Positions 51,317 to 64,000 of a DNA stretch of 64,000 nucleotides are shown piece by piece. This DNA comes from Xylocopa sonorina. Lineage: Eukaryota; Arthropoda; Insecta; Hymenoptera; Apidae. The notes beneath the pieces are model-generated. The model was not told the origin of the DNA, made no database searches, and saw nothing but the letters and a program-made list of their open reading frames with translations. Positions within the stretch are counted from its first letter, which is position 1, and every line of letters starts with the position of its first letter. The stretch is taken from positions 248,001 through 312,000 of the forward strand of contig NW_027490406.1 of NCBI RefSeq assembly GCF_050948175.1, given 5' to 3'. The translations under genes and the position numbers were made by a program.

Positions 51317-52602
51317 CGATATCGCATCTCATTTCTATGTTCCATGGTAAGATATAATATGATTTGCGAAGTGTCATGTATTCCTCGTCTACACTTCAAA
51401 TGCATGTAAATGCGAAACTTCCATGCAAGGAAATAGCGTTTGCAGATGTCTACGTATCGTAGCAATGGAGTTCTTATGATTCTTAAAACACGATATCGCA
51501 TCTCATTTCTATGTTTCATGGTAAGATATAATATGATTTGCGAAGTGTCATGTATTCCTCGTCTACACTTCAAATGAATGTAAATGCGACACTTCCTTGC
51601 AAGGAAATAGCGTTTGCAGATGTCTACGTATCGAAGCAATAGTGTTCTTATGTTTCTTAAAACGCGATATCGCATCTCATTTCTATGTTTCATGGTAAGA
51701 TATAATATGATTTGCGAAGTGTTATGTGTTCCTCGTCTACACTTCAAATGAATGTAAATGCGACACTTCTTTGCAAGGAAATAGCGTTTGCAAATGTCTA
51801 CCTATCGTAGCAATAGTGTTCTAATGCTTCTTAAAACGCGATATCGCATCTCGTTTCTATGTTTCATGGTAAGTTATAATATGATTTGCGAAGTGTCATG
51901 TATTCCTCGTCTACACTTCAAATAAATGTAAATGAGACACTTCCGTTCAAGGAAATAGCGTTTGCAGATGTCTACGTATCGTAGCAATAGAGTTCTTATG
52001 ATTCTTAAAACGCGATATCGCATCTCATTTCTATGTTTCATGTTAAGATATAATATGATTTGCGAACTGTCATGTATTCCTCGTCTACACTTCAAATGAA
52101 TGTAAATGCGACACTTCCTTGCAAGGAAATAGCGTTTGCAAACGTCTACCTACCGTAGCAATAGAGTTCTAATGCTTCTTAAAACGCGATATCGCATCTC
52201 ATTTCTATGTTTCATGGTAAGATATAATATGATTTGCGAAGTGTCATGTATTCCTCGTCTACACTTCAAATGAATGTAAATGCGACACTACCTTGCTAGG
52301 AAATAGCGTCTGCAGATGTCTAGGTATCGCAGCAATAGAGTTCTAATGCTTCTTAAAACGCGATATCGCATCTCATTTCTATGTTTCATGGTAAGATATA
52401 ATATGATTTGCGAAGTGTTATGTATTCCTCGTCTACACTTCAAATGAATGTGAATGCGACACTTCCTCGCTAGGAAATAGCGTTTGCAGTTGTCTACGTA
52501 TCGTAGCAATAGATTTCCAATGCTTCTTAAAACGCGATATCGCATCTCACTTCTATGTTTCATGGTAAGATATAATATGATTTGCGAAGTGACATGTATT
52601 TC
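51317..52602 (+). repeat. 8-mer HOR, copy 2
   Basis: This is the second copy of 49925-51210. It diverges after about 52590, where the sequence reads GTGACATGTATTTCTCG and returns to 45-kb-type monomers (TCCATCCAAGG, TTCTTATGTTTCTT). Confidence 0.9.
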
Positions 52603-55600
52603 TCGTCTACACTTCAAATGAATGTAAATGCGAAACTTCCATCCAAGGAAATAGCGTTTGCAGATGTCTACGTATCGTAGCAATAGTGTTCTTATGTTTC
52701 TTAAAACGCGATATCGCATCTCATTTCTATGTTTCATGGTAAGATATAATATGATTTGCGAAGTGTTATGTATTCCTCGTCTACACTTCAAATGAATGTA
52801 AATGCGACACTTCTTTGCAAGGAAATAGCGTTTGCAAATGTCTACCTATCGTAGCAATAGTGTTCTAATGCTTCTTAAAACGCGATATCGCATCTCAGTT
52901 CTATGTTTCATGGTAAGATATAGTATGATTTGCGAAGTGTTATGTTTTCCTCGTCTACACTTCAAATGAATGTAAATGCGACACTTCCTTATAAGGAAAT
53001 AGCGTTTGCAGATGTCTACCTATCGTAGCAATAGAGTTCTAATGCTTCTTAAAACGCGATATCGCATCTCATTTCTATGTTCCATGGTAAGATATAATAT
53101 GATTTGCGAAGTGTCATGTATTCCTCGTCTACACTTCAAATGAATGTAAATGCGAAACTTCCATCCAAGGAAATAGCGTTTGCAGATGTCTACGTATCGT
53201 AGCAATAGTGTTCTTATGTTTCTTAAAACGCGATATCGCATCTCATTTCTATGTTTCATGGTAAGATATAATATGATTTGCGAAGTGTCATGTATTCCTC
53301 GTCTACACTTCAAATGAATGTAAATGCGACACTTCCTTGTAAGGCAATAGCGTTTGCAGATGTCTACCTATCGTAGCAATAGAGTTCTAATGCTTCTTAA
53401 AACGCGATATCGCATCTCATTTCTATGTTCCATGGTAAGATATAATATGATTTGCGAAGTGTCATGTATTCCTCGTCTACACTTCAAATGCATGTAAAAG
53501 CGAAACTTCCATGCAAGGAAATAGCGTTTGCAGATGTCTACGTATCGTAGCAATGGAGTTCTTATGATTCTTAAAACGCGATATCGCATCTCATTTCTAT
53601 GTTTCATGGTAAGATATAATATGATTTGCGAAGTGTCATGTACTCCTCGTCTACACTTCAAATGAATGTAAATGCGACACTTCTTTGCAAGGAAATAGCG
53701 TTTGCAGATGTCTACGTATCGAAGCAATAGTGTTCTTATGTTTCTTAAAACGCGATATCGCATCTCATTTCTATGTTTCTTGGTAAGGTATAATATGATT
53801 TGCGAAGTGTTATGTATTCCTCGTCTACACTTCAAATGAATGTTAATGCGACACTTCCTTGTAAGGGAATAGCGTTTGCAGATGTCTACCTATCGCTGCA
53901 ATAGATTTGTAATGCTTCTTAAAACGCGATATCGCATCTCATTTCTATGTTTCATGGTAAGATATAATATGATTTGCGAAGTGTTATGTATTCCTCGTCT
54001 ATACTTCAAATGAATGTAAATGCGACACTTCCCTTGCAAGGAAATAGCGTTTGCAGATGTCTACGTATCGTAGCAATGGAATTCTTATGATTCTTAAAAC
54101 GCGATATCGCATCTCATTTCTATGTCTCATGGTAAGGTATAATATGATTTGCGAAGCGTTATGTATTCCTCGTCTGCACTTCAAATGAATGTAAATGCGA
54201 CACTTCCTTGTAAGGAAATAGCGTTTGCAGATGTCTACCTATCGCAGCAATAGATTTGTAATGCTTCTTAAAACGCGATATCGCATCTTATTTCTATGTT
54301 TCATGGTAAGATATAATATGATTTGCGAAGTGTCATTTATTCCTCGTCCACACTTCAAATGAATGTGAATGCGACACTTCCTTGCAAGGAAATAGCGTTT
54401 GCGAATGTCTACCTATCGTAGCAATAGTGTTCTAACGCTTCTTAAAACGCGGTATCGCATCTCATTTCTATGTTTCATGGTAAGATATATTATGATTTGC
54501 CAAGTGTTATGTATTCCTCGTCTACACTTCAAATGAATGTAAATGCGACACTTCCTTGCAAGGAAATAGCGTTTGCAGATGTCTACGTGTCGTAGCAATA
54601 GAGTTCTTATGATTCTTAAAACGCGATATCGCATGTCATTTCTATGTTTCATGGTAAGGTATACTATGATTAGCGAAGTGTTATGTATTCCTCGTCTGCA
54701 CTTCAAATGAATGTAAGTGCGACACTTCCTTGTAAGGAAATAGCGTTTGCAGATGTCAACCTATCGTAGCAATAGTGTTCTAATGCTTCTTAAAACGCGG
54801 TATCGCATCTCATTTCTATGTTTCATGGTAAGATATATTATGATTTGCGAAGTGTTATGTATTCCTCGTCTACACTTCAAATGAATGTAAATGCGACACT
54901 TACTTGCAAGGAAATAGCGTTTGCAGATGTCTACGTATCGTAGCGATAGAGTTCTTATGATTCTTAAAACGCGATATCGCATCTCATTTCTATGTTTCAT
55001 GGTAAGATATAATATTCATTGAGAAGTGTTATGCATACCTCGTCTACGATTCAAATGAATGTAGATAAGACACTTCCTTGCAAGGAAATAGCGTTTGCAG
55101 ATGTCTACGTATCGTAGCTATAGAGTTCAAATGCTTCTTAAAACGCGATATCGCATCTCATTTCTATGTTTCATGGTAAGATATAATATGATTTGCGAAG
55201 TGTTATGTATTCCTCGTCTACACTTCAAATGAATGTAAATGCGACACTTCCTTGCAAGGAAATAGCGTTTGCGAATGTCTACCTATCATAGCAATAGTGT
55301 TCTAATGCTTCTTAAAACGCGATATCGCATCTCATCTCTATGTTTCATGGTAAGATATAATATGATTTGCGAAGTGTTATGTATTCCTCGTCTACACTTC
55401 AAATGAATGTAAATGCGACACTTCCTTGCAAGGAAATAGCGTTTGCAGATGTCTACGTATCGAAGCAATAGAGTTCAAATGCTTCTTAAAACGAGATATT
55501 GCATCTCATATCTATGTTTCATGATAAGATATAATATTCATTGCGAAGTGTTATGCATTCCTCGTCTACGATTCAAATGAATGTAAATGCGACACTTCCT

Positions 55601-56340
55601 TGCAAGGAAATAGCGTTTGCGAATGTCTACCTATCATAGCAATAGTGTTCTAATGCTTCTTAAAACGCGATATCGCATCTCATCTCTATGTTTCATGGTA
55701 AGATATAATATGATTTGCGAAGTGTTATGTATTCCTCGTCTACACTTCAAATGAATGTAAATGCGAAACTTCCTTGCAATGAAATAGCGTTTGCAGATGT
55801 CTACGAATCGAAGCAATAGAGTTCAAATGCTTCTTAAAACGCGATATCGCATCTCATTTCTATGTTTCATGGTAAGATATATTATGATTTGCGAAGTGTT
55901 ATGTATTCCTCGCCTACACTTCAAATGAATGTAAATGCGACACTTCCTTGCAAGGAAATAGCGATTACAGATGTCTACGTATCGTAGCAATAGAGTTCTT
56001 ATGATTCTTAAAACGCGATATCACATCTCATTTCTATGTTTCATGGTAAGATATAATGTGATTTGCGAAGTGTCATGTATACCTCGTCTACACTTCAAAT
56101 GAATGTAAATGCGACACTTCCTTGCAAGGAAATAGCGTTTGCGAATGTCTATCTATCGTAGCAATAGTGTTCTAATGCTGCTTAAAACGCGAGATCGCAT
56201 CTCATTTCTATGTTTCATGGTAAGATATATTATGATTCGCGAAGTGTTATGTATTCCTCGTCTACACTTCAAATGACTGTAAATGCGACACTTCCTTGCA
56301 AGGAAATAGCGTTTGCAGATGTCTACGTATCAAAGCAATA
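52602..56340 (+). repeat. Mixed stretch: end of 45-53 kb type, return of left-hand types
   Basis: Up to about 53.8 kb the monomers belong to the TGTTCCATGG and TTATGTTTC group. Near 53840 the GTTAATGCGAC...GTAAGGGAATAGC monomer of the first kilobase reappears, followed by types seen at 19-21 kb (GATGTCAACC, GCGGTATCGC) and 3-6 kb (CTACGAATCGAAGC). One private insertion (ACTTCCCTTGC) is near 54031. This marks the boundary between two variant domains. Confidence 0.75.
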
Positions 56341-58900
56341 GGGTTCAAATGCTTCTTAAAACGCGTTATCGCATCTCATTTCTATGTTTCATGGTAAGAT
56401 ATATTATGATTTGCGAAGTGTTATGTATTCCTCGTCTACACTTCAAATGAATGTAAATGCGACACTTACTTGCAAGGAAATAGCGTTTGCAGATGTCTAC
56501 GTAACGTAGCAATAGAGTTCTTATGATTCTTAAAACGCGATATCGCATCTCATTTCTATGTTTCATGGTAAGATATAGTATGATTTGCGAAGTGTTATGT
56601 ATTCCTCGTCTACACTTCAAATGAATGTGAATGCGAAACTTCCTCGCTAGGAAATAGCGTTTGCAGATGTCTACCTATCGTAGCAATAGAGTTCTAATGC
56701 TTCTTAAAACGCGATATCGCATCTCATTTCTATGTTTCATGGTAAGATATATTATGATTTGCGAAGTGTTATGTATTTCTCGTCTACACTTCAAATGAAT
56801 GTAAATGCGACACTTACTTGCAAGGAAATAGCGTTTGCATATGTCTACGTATCGTAGCAATAGAGTTCTTATGATTCTTAAAACGCGATATCGCATCTCA
56901 TTTCTATGTTTCATGGTAAGATATAATATGATTTGCGAAGTGTTATGTATTCCTCGTCTACACTTCAAAAGAATGTGAATGCGAAACTTCCTCGCTAGGA
57001 AATAGCGTTTGCAGATGTCTACGTATCGTAGCAATAGATTTCTAATGCTTCTTAAAACGCGATATCGCATCTCATTTCTATGTTTCATGGTAAGATATAA
57101 TATGAATTGCGAAGTGTCATGTATACCTCGTCTACACTTCAAATGAATGTAAATGCGACACTTCCTTGCAAGGAAATAGCGTTTGCGAATGTCTATCTAT
57201 CGTAGCAATAGTGTTCTAATGCTGCTTAATACGCGATATCGCATCTCATTTCTATGTTTCATGGTAAGATATATTATGATTCGCGAAGTGTTATGTATTC
57301 CTCGTCTACACTTCAAATGACTGTAAATGCGACACTTCCTTGCAAGGAAATAGCGTTTGCAGATGTCTACGCATCGAAGCAATAGGGTTCAAATGCTTCT
57401 TAAAACGCGTTATCGCATCTCATTTCTATGTTTCATGGTAAGATATAATATGATTTGCGAAGTGTTATGTATTCCTCGTCTACACTTCAAATGAATGTGA
57501 ATGCGAAACTTCCTCGCTAGGAAATAGCGTTTGCAGATGTCTACGTATCGTAGCAATAGATTTCTAATGCTTCTTAAAACGCGATATCGCATCTCATTTC
57601 TATGTTTCATGGTAAGATATAATATGAATTGCGAAGTGTCATGTATACCTCGTCTACACTTCAAATGAATGTAAATGCGACACTTCCTTGCAAGGAAATA
57701 GCGTTTGCGAATGTCTATCTATCGTAGCAATAGTGTTCTAATGCTGCTTAATACGCGATATCGCATCTCATTTCTATGTTTCATGGTAAGATATATTATG
57801 ATTCGCGAAGTGTTATGTATTCCTCGTCTACACTTCAAATGACTGTAAATGCGACACTTCCTTGCAAGGAAATAGCGTTTGCAGATGTCTACGCATCGAA
57901 GCAATAGGGTTCAAATGCTTCTTAAAACGCGTTATCGCATCTCATTTCTAAGTTTCATGGTAAGATATATTATGATTTGCGAAGTGTTATGTATTCCTCG
58001 TCTACACTTCAAATGAATGTAAATGCGACACTTACTTGCAAGGAAATAGCGTTTGCAGATGTCTACGTATCGTAGCAATAGAGTACTTATGATTCTTAAA
58101 ACGCGATAACGCATCTCATTTCTATGTTTCATGGTAAGATATAATATGATTTGCGAAGTGTTATGTATTCCTCGTCTACACTTCAAATGAATGTGAATGC
58201 GAAACTTCCTCGCTAGGAAATAGCGTTTGCAGATGTCTACGTATCGTAGCAATAGATTTCTAATGCTTCTTAAAACGCGATATCGCATCTCATTTGTATG
58301 TTTCATGGTAAGATATAATATGAATTGCGAAGTGTCATGTATACCTCGTCTACACTTCAAATGAATGTAAATGCGACACTTCCTTGCAAGGAAATAGCGT
58401 TTGCGAATGTCTACCTATCATAGCAATAGTGTTCTAATGCTTCTTAAAACGCGATATCGCATCTCATCTCTATGTTTCATGGTAAGATATAATATGATTT
58501 GCGAAGTGTTATGTATTCCTCGTCTACACTTCAAATGAATGTGAATGCGAAACTTCCTCGCTAGGAAATAGCGTTTGCAGATGTCTACGTATCGTAGCAA
58601 TAGATTTCTAATGCTTCTTAAAACGCGATATCGCATCTCATTTCTATGTTTCATGGTAAGATATAATATGAATTGCGAAGTGTCATGTATACCTCGTCTA
58701 CACTTCAAATGAATGTAAATGCGACACTTCCTTGCAAGGAAATAGCGTTTGCGAATGTCTATCTATCGTAGCAATAGTGTTCTAATGCTGCTTAATACGC
58801 GATATCGCATCTCATTTCTATGTTTCATGGTAAGATATATTATGATTCGCGAAGTGTTATGTATTCCTCGTCTACACTTCAAATGAATGTAAATGCGACA
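56340..58900 (+). repeat. 3-mer-based HOR segment
   Basis: Positions 57180-57700 are repeated at 57702-58222 (522 bases, three monomers). Markers are GCTGCTTAATACGCG near 57222, 57744 and 58788, GATTCGCGAAGTG, AAATGACTGTAAATG and CTACGCATCGAAGC. The units mix the CGAAACTTCCTCGC and ATATGAATTGCG monomers of the left part, so this is a re-amplification of old types. Confidence 0.85.
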
Positions 58901-60640
58901 CTACCTTGCTAGGAAATAGCGTTTACAGATGTCTACGTATCGTAGCAATAGAGTTCTTATGATTCTTAAAACGCGATATCACATCTCATTTCTATGTTTC
59001 ATGGTAAGATATAATGTGATTTGCGAAGTGTTATGTATTCCTCGTCTACAGTTCAAATGAATGTGAATGCGACACTTCCTTGCAAGGAAATAGCGTTTGC
59101 GAATGTCTACCTATCGTAGCAATAGTGTTCTAATGCTTCTTAAAACGCGATATCGCATCTCATCTCTATGTTTCATGGTAAGATATAATACGATTTGCGA
59201 AGTGTTATGTATTCCTCGTCTACACTTCAAATGAATGTAAATGCGACACTTCCTTGCAAGGAAATAGCGTTTGCAGATGTCTACGTATCGAAGCAATAGG
59301 GTTCAAATGCTTCTTAAAACGCGATATCGCATCTCATTTCTATGTTTCATGGTAAGATATATTATGATTTGCGAAGTGTTATGTATTTCTCGTCTACACT
59401 TCTAATGAATGTAAATGCGACACTTACTTGCAAGGAAATAGCGTTTGCAGATGTCTACGTATCGTAGCAATAGAGTTCTTATGATTCTTAAAACGCGATA
59501 TCGCATCTCATTTCTATGTTTCATGGTAAGATATAATATGATTTGCGAAGTGTTATGTATTCCTCGTCTACACTTCAAATGAATGTGAATGCGAAACTTC
59601 CTCGCTAGGAAATAGCGTCTGCAGATGTCTAGGTATCGTAGCAATAGAGCTCTAATGCTTCATAAAACGCGATATCGCATCACATTTCTATGTTTCATGG
59701 TAAGATATAATATTCATTGCGAAGTGTTATGCATTCCTCGTATACGATTGAAATGAATGTAAATGCGACACTTCCTTGCTAGGAAATAGCGTTTACAGAT
59801 GTCTACGTATCGTAGCAATAGAGTTCTTATGATTCTTAAAACGCGATATCACATCTCATTTCCATGTTTCATGGTAAGATATAATGTGATTTGCGAAGTG
59901 TTATGTATTCCTCGTCTACACTTCAAATGAATGTGAATGCGACACTTCCTTGCAAGGAAATAGCGTTTGCGAATGTCTACCTATCGTAGCAATAGTGTTC
60001 TAATGCTTCTTAAAACGCGATATCGCATCTCATCTCTATGTTTCATGGTAAGATATAATACGATTTGCGAAGTGTTATGTATTCCTCGTCTACACTTCAA
60101 ATGAATGTAAATGCGACACTTCCTTGCAAGGAAATAGCGTTTGCAGATGTCTACGTATCGAAGCAATAGGGTTCAAATGCTTCTTAAAACGCGATATCGC
60201 ATCTCATTTCTATGTTTCATGGTAAGATATATTATGATTTGCGAAGTGTTATGTATTTCTCGTCTACACTTCTAATGAATGTAAATGCGACACTTACTTG
60301 CAAGGAAATAGCGTTTGCAGATGTCTACGTATCGTAGCAATAGATTTCTTATGATTCTTAAAACGCGATATCGCATCTCATTTCTATGTTTCATGGTAAG
60401 ATATAATATGATTTGCGAAGTGTTATGTATTCCTCGTCTACACTTCAAATGAATGTGAATGCGAAACTTCCTCGCTAGGAAATAGCGTCTGCAGATGTCT
60501 AGGTATCGTAGCAATAGAGCTCTAATGCTTCATAAAACGCGATATCGCATCACATTTCTATGTTTCATGGTAAGATATAATATTCATTGCGAAGTGTTAT
60601 GCATTCCTCGTATACGATTGAAATGAATGTAAATGCGACA
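58900..60640 (+). repeat. 5-mer HOR, two copies
   Basis: Five monomers (870 bases) are repeated exactly once more: 58900-59769 and 59770-60639. Shared rare markers are ACACTTCTAATGAATG, AGAGCTCTAATGC, GCGTTTACAGATG and TATACGATTGAAATG. There are few substitutions, for example CTACAGTTC near 59048 and CATTTCCATG near 59861. Confidence 0.9.
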
Positions 60641-63600
60641 CTTCCTTGCAAGGAAATAGCGTTTGCAGATGTCTACGTATCGTAGCAATAGAGTTCAAAT
60701 GCTTCTTAAAACGCGATATCGCATCTCATTTCTATGTTTCATGGTAAGATATAATATGATTTGCGAAGTGTTATGTATTCCTCGTCTACACTTCAAATGA
60801 ATGTAAATGCGACACTTCTTTGCAAGGAAATAGCGTTTGCGAATGTCTACCTATCATAGCAATAGTGTTCTAATGCTTCTTAAAACGCGATATCGCATTT
60901 CATCTCTATGTTTCATGGTAAGATATAATATGATTTGCGAAGTGTTATGTATTCCTCGTCTACACTTCAAATGAATGTAAATGCGACACTTCCTTGCAAG
61001 GAAATAGCGTTTGCAGATATCTACGTATCGAAGCAATAGAGTTCAAATGCTTGTTAAAACGCGATATCGCATCTCATTTCTATGTTTCATGGTAAGATAT
61101 AATATGATTTGCGAAGTGTCATGTATTCCTCGTCTACACTTCAAATGAATGTAAATGCGACACTACCTTGCTAGGAAATAGCGTCTGTAGATATCTAGGT
61201 ATCGCAGCAATAGGGTTCTAATGCTCCTTAAAACGCGATATCGCATCTCATTTCTATGTTTCATGGTAAGATATAATATAATTTGCGAAGTGTCATGTAT
61301 TCCTCGTCCACACTTCAAATGAATGTAAATGCGACACTTCGTTGCAAGGAAATAGCGTTTGCGAATATCCATCTATCGTAGCAATAGTGTTCTAATGCTT
61401 CTTAAAACGCGATATCGCATCTCATTTCTATGTTTCATGGTAAGATATAATATGATTTGCGAAGTGTTATGTAGTCCTCGTCTACACTTCAAATGAATGT
61501 AAATGCGACAATTCCTTGCAAGGAAATAGCGTTTGCAAACGTCTACCTACCGTAGCAATAGAGTTCTAATGCTTCGTAAAACGCGATATCGCATCTCATT
61601 TCTGTATTTCATGGTAAGATATAATATGATTTGCGAAGTGTTATGTATTCCTCGTCTACACTTCAAATGAATGTAAATGAGACACTTCCTTGCAAGGAAA
61701 TATCGTTTGCGAATATCCATCTATCGTAGCAATAGTGTTCTAATGCTTCTTAAAACGCGATATCGCATCTCATCTCTATGTTTCATGGTAAGATATAATA
61801 TGATTTGCGAAGTGTTATGTATTCCTCGTCTACACTTCAAATGAATGTAAATGCGACACTTCCTTGCAAGGAAATAGCGTTTGCAGATGTCTACGTATCG
61901 AAGCAATAGAGTTCAAATGCTTCTTAAAACGCGATATCGCATCTCATTTCTATGTTTCATGGTAAGATATAATATGATTTGCGAAGTGTTATGTATTCCT
62001 CGTCTACACTTCAAATGAATGTAAATGCGACACTTCCTTGCAAGGAAATAGCGGTTGCGAATGTCTACCTATCATAGCAATAGTGTTCTAATGCTTCTTA
62101 AAACGCGATATCGCATCCCATTTCTATGTTTCATGGTAAGATATAATATGATTTGCGAAGTGTCATGTATTCCTCGTCCACACTTCAAATGAATGTAAAT
62201 GCGACACTTCATTGCAAGGAAATAGCGTTTGCGAATATCCATCTATCGTAGCAATAGTGTTCTAATGCTTCTTAAAACGCGATATCGCATCTCATTTCTA
62301 TGTTTCATGGTAAGATATAATATGATTTGCGAAGTGTTATGTATTCCTCTTCTACACATCAAATGAATGTAAATGCGACACTTCCTTGCAAGGAAATAGC
62401 GTTTGCAAACGTCTACCTACCGTAGCAATAGAGTTCTAATGCTTCGTAAAACGCGATATCGCATCTCATTTCTATATTTCATGGTAAGATATAATATGAT
62501 TTGCGAAGTGTTATGTATTCCGCGTCTACACTTCAAATGAATGTAAATGAGACACTTCCTTGCAAGGAAATATCGTTTGCGAATATCCATCTATCGTAGC
62601 AATAGTGTTCTAATGCTTCTTAAAACGCGATATCGCATCTCATCTCTATGTTTCATGGTAAGATATAATATGATTTGCGAAGTGTTATGTATTCCTCGTC
62701 TACACTTCAAATGAATGTAAATGCAACACTTCCTTGCAAGGAAATAGCGTTTGCAGATGTCTACGTATCGAAGCAATAGAGTTCAAACGCTTCTTAAAAC
62801 GCGATATCGCATCTCATTTCTATGTTTCATGGTAAGATATAATATGATTTGCGAAGTGTTATGTATTCCTCGTCTACACTTCAAATGAATGTAAATGCGA
62901 CACTACCTTGCTAGGAAATAGCGTCTGTAGATGTCTAGGTATCGCAGCAATAGAGTTCTAATGCTCCTTAAAACGCGATATCGCATCTCATTTCTATGTT
63001 TCATGGTAAGATATAATATGGTTTGCGAAGTGTCATGTATTCCTCGTCCACACTTCAAATGAATGTAAATGCGACACTTCGTTGCAAGGAAATAGCGTTT
63101 GCGAATATCCATCTATCGTAGCAATAGTGTTCTTATGCTTCTTAAAACGCGATATCGCATCTCATTTCTATGTTTCATGGTAAGATATAATATGGTTTGC
63201 GAAGTGTCATGTATTCCTCGTCTACACTTCAAATGAATGTAAATGCGACACTTCCTTGCTAGGAAATAGCGTCTGCAGATGTTTAGGTATCGTAGCAATA
63301 GAGTTCTAATGCTTCTTAAAACGCGATATCGCATCTCAGTTCTATGTTTCATGGTAAGATATAATATTCATTGCGAAGTGTTATGCATTCCTCGTCTACG
63401 ATTGAAATGAATGTAAATGCGACACTTCCTTGCAAGGAAATAGCGTTTGCAGATGTCTACGTATCGTAGCAATAGAGTTCAAATGCTCCTTAAAACGCGA
63501 TATCGCATCTCATTTCTATGTTTCATGGTAAGATATAATATGATTTGCGAAGTGTTATGTATTCCTCGTCTACACTTCAAATGAATGTAAATGCGACACT

Positions 63601-64000
63601 TCCTTGCAAGGTAATAGCGTTTGCAAACGTCTACCTACCGTAGCAATAGAGTTCTAATGCTACGTAAAACGCGATATCGCATCTCATTTCTATATTTCAT
63701 GGTAAGATATAATATGATTTGAGAAGTGTTATGTATTCCTCGTCTACACTTCAAATGAACGTAAATGCGACACTTCCTTGCTAGGAAATAGCGTCTGCAG
63801 ATGTTTAGGTATCGTAGCAATAGAGTTCTAATGCTTCTTAAAACGCGATATCGCATCTCAGTTCTATGTTTCATGGTAAGATATAATATTCATTGCGAAG
63901 TGTTATGCATTCCTCGTCTACGATTGAAATGAATGTAAATGCGACACTTCCTTGCAAGGAAATAGCGTTTGCAGATGTCTACGTATCGTAGCAATAGTGT
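60640..64000 (+). repeat. Nested 5-mer, 10-mer and 3-mer repeats to the window end
   Basis: Positions 61490-61900 match 62360-62770 at 870 bases. Positions 61160-61375 match 62900-63115 at 1740 bases. Positions 63230-63475 match 63752-63997 at 522 bases (marker GATGTTTAGGTATCG). The CTTCGTTGC / GCGAATATCCATC monomers, absent since 37.6 kb, return here. The array runs off the window end. Confidence 0.82.

Larger units (their letters stand above)
1..64000. repeat. 174-bp satellite DNA array, about 368 monomers
   Basis: The same 174-bp unit repeats head to tail from the first base to the last with no interruption and no inversion. Markers such as CGCGATATCGCATCTCATTT, TTTCATGGTAAGATATAAT and CGACACTTCCTTGCAAGG recur every 173-175 bases. 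The consensus I counted has 31 C and 32 G in 174 bases (36% G+C) and nine CpG sites. The array continues past both ends, so its true size and flanks are unknown. Long homogeneous arrays of this monomer length are typical of eukaryotic centromeric, pericentromeric or subtelomeric heterochromatin; that assignment is inference. I do not recognise the family, and it does not look like the Arabidopsis 180-bp, Brassica CentBr or primate alpha satellites as I remember them. Confidence 0.98.

Noticed and set aside
1..64000. CRISPR-like array of regular repeats
   Set aside because: The whole 174-bp period is repeated. There are no unique spacers between short repeats, no leader and no cas genes.
1..64000. 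Assignment to a named satellite (Arabidopsis 180-bp, CentBr, soybean CentGm, alpha satellite)
   Set aside because: The consensus does not resemble these as I remember them, and a length near 174 bp alone is not evidence. A database search is needed to name it.
1..64000. Telomere repeats or microsatellite tracts at array edges
   Set aside because: No TTAGGG-, TTTAGGG- or TTAGG-type runs and no simple repeats were seen. Both window edges are ordinary monomers.

Overview
The whole window is one uninterrupted tandem satellite array. I read about 368 head-to-tail copies of a 174-bp, AT-rich monomer (36% G+C in the consensus I derived by eye), all in the same orientation. The window begins and ends inside a monomer. 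I find no unique sequence, transposon, RNA gene, telomere repeat, microsatellite tract or credible protein gene. A pure array of this length with a 170-180 bp monomer points to a eukaryotic centromeric, pericentromeric or subtelomeric region. I do not recognise the family and cannot name the organism. CpG is over-represented in the consensus (observed/expected about 1.6), which argues against heavy germline CpG methylation at this array and leans away from vertebrates.

Each monomer carries three dyad elements: a 10-bp palindrome GCGATATCGC (containing an EcoRV site), a 14-bp palindrome TTCCTTGCAAGGAA, and a short hairpin CTACG-TAT-CGTAG. Monomers fall into recurring variant classes, including two separate 173-bp single-base-deletion classes. 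The classes are arranged into higher-order repeats (HORs) whose period changes along the window.

Layout. From 0 to 19 kb there is a mosaic of 2-2.5 kb blocks repeated at offsets of 2955, 5044 and 5392 bp. From 19 to 26 kb, blocks repeat at offsets of 5217 and 4347 bp. From 26.7 to 34.4 kb there is a 28-monomer-offset duplication (4869 bp). From 34.5 to 37.6 kb there is a 9-mer HOR in two copies. From 37.6 to 41.3 kb the repeats are short and divergent. From 41.3 to 44.4 kb there is a nearly identical 6-mer HOR in three copies. From 45.9 to 50.1 kb a 12-mer HOR is present as two abutting copies, running into an 8-mer HOR (49.9-52.6 kb). From 52.6 to 56.3 kb is a mixed stretch. From 56.3 to 64 kb there are short 3-mer and 5-mer HORs.

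One stretch, about 32.7-37.45 kb, holds roughly 28 private single-base indels, many in homopolymers, whereas paired copies elsewhere are almost indel-free. This looks like residual long-read error or an unpolished segment and should be treated with caution.

The many 60-271 codon open frames on the minus strand arise because 174 is divisible by three and the consensus has no stop in that frame. I do not call them genes.
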